64,000 bases of DNA, from assembly GCF_029852145.1 (NCBI RefSeq), contig NC_079977.1, positions 19,098,781-19,162,780 on the forward strand, written 5' to 3'. The position numbers and the translations under genes were made by a program. The notes below the pieces were generated by a model that was given only the letters and a program-made list of their open reading frames with translations, did no database searches and was not told the origin of the DNA. The DNA is from Microplitis mediator. Its lineage: Eukaryota > Arthropoda > Insecta > Hymenoptera > Braconidae. Below, piece by piece: positions 63,536 to 64,000 of the stretch (the first letter of the stretch is position 1; the number at the start of each line of letters is the position of its first letter).

Positions 63536-64000
63536 ATATACAAAGTTCCGGCATAATTTCAATATTTAAATTGAGTTATTTATAGTTATACATAATTGTA
63601 TATGATCATCTATAACCATATCTGATCTTATAGACTCACTCGGGTATATAAATGATAATTACATATGACTCTATGCTCTTCAGAATGCATCTATTTTATT
63701 GCTCATTTTTGTAAGATGGCATGATTATATATAATTGTATATACGTCACAAAAGTAATTATATAAAATTACACACAACTATATATAATTATCTAATTGCA
63801 TATAATTAAATGTAATATAAGTTTAACTATTTTTTTTTGCATGAGGGCGATCCATGACCGATGTGCCTACTTCTGGCCAAGACATAGACGAACAATTCAT
63901 AACCCTAAAAGCGTTAAGAACAGCACATATATTTTGTGACAATTAACTCCAAATATATTTTTGATTTTCTGTAGTTAAGTCATCACTCAGTTGTATTAAG
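63536..64000. other. AT-rich end of the window
   Basis: TATATAATTATATAATTG words up to 63830, then about 170 bases of ordinary sequence. No gene or clear element end was recognised. Confidence 0.5.

Overview
The window is a piece of an AT-rich, intron-rich arthropod nuclear genome. It holds three multi-exon genes, all on the + strand, inside an unusually dense set of short inverted-repeat DNA elements. The gene content (a BEN-domain protein and tandem secreted cysteine-rich EB-module genes) and the style of repeats would suit a hymenopteran, perhaps a parasitoid wasp. That placement is inference: no species marker was recognised. No rRNA gene, intact tRNA gene, CRISPR array, viral gene or intact transposase was seen.

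Region 1 (1-8900) is a five-exon gene for a probable BEN-domain nuclear protein of about 369-375 residues. Its introns 1 and 3 are swollen by foldback elements. Two copies of one 753-bp inverted-repeat element lie there in opposite orientation. Region 2 (8900-11060) is repeats plus a short upstream segment that is duplicated at 42.5-43.0 kb.

Region 3 (11062-39413) reads as one large gene, here called gene A. It has a signal-peptide exon, a short second exon, and 16 cassette exons. Each cassette is 243-257 bp; 15 have symmetric phase 1-1 boundaries and the sixteenth is terminal. The cassettes examined carry 12 cysteines in two six-cysteine halves, resembling EB modules. The order is three repeats of a four-exon block (A-B-C-D) followed by E-F-G-H. 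The spliced frame is open throughout, with about 1398 residues predicted.

Region 4 (39.4-43.0 kb) is intergenic and repeat-filled. Region 5 (42998-57437) is gene C, a paralogue with the same first two exons but only one A-B-C-D block before E-F-G-H, about 735 residues. Gene A therefore seems to have grown by tandem duplication of the four-exon block together with its introns. In both genes the mature N-terminus, spread over exons 1 and 2, has cysteine spacing C-x6-C-x7-CC-x5-C-x10-C. That is the pattern of an inhibitor-cystine-knot (knottin) domain placed ahead of the EB cassettes.

Region 6 (57.5-64 kb) has no gene I can support. It holds an LTR-like AT-rich stretch, a tandem repeat open in several frames, a probable piggyBac-type nonautonomous element and a Helitron-like repeat. 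The paralogous introns of the three blocks and of gene C provide empty-site controls that date and delimit many insertions precisely. The most unusual signals are the modular gene expansion, the knottin-like start, different elements inserted at the same intron position in sister blocks, a group of element families with 2-bp target duplications that are not always TA, and tRNA-like segments inside terminal-inverted-repeat elements.
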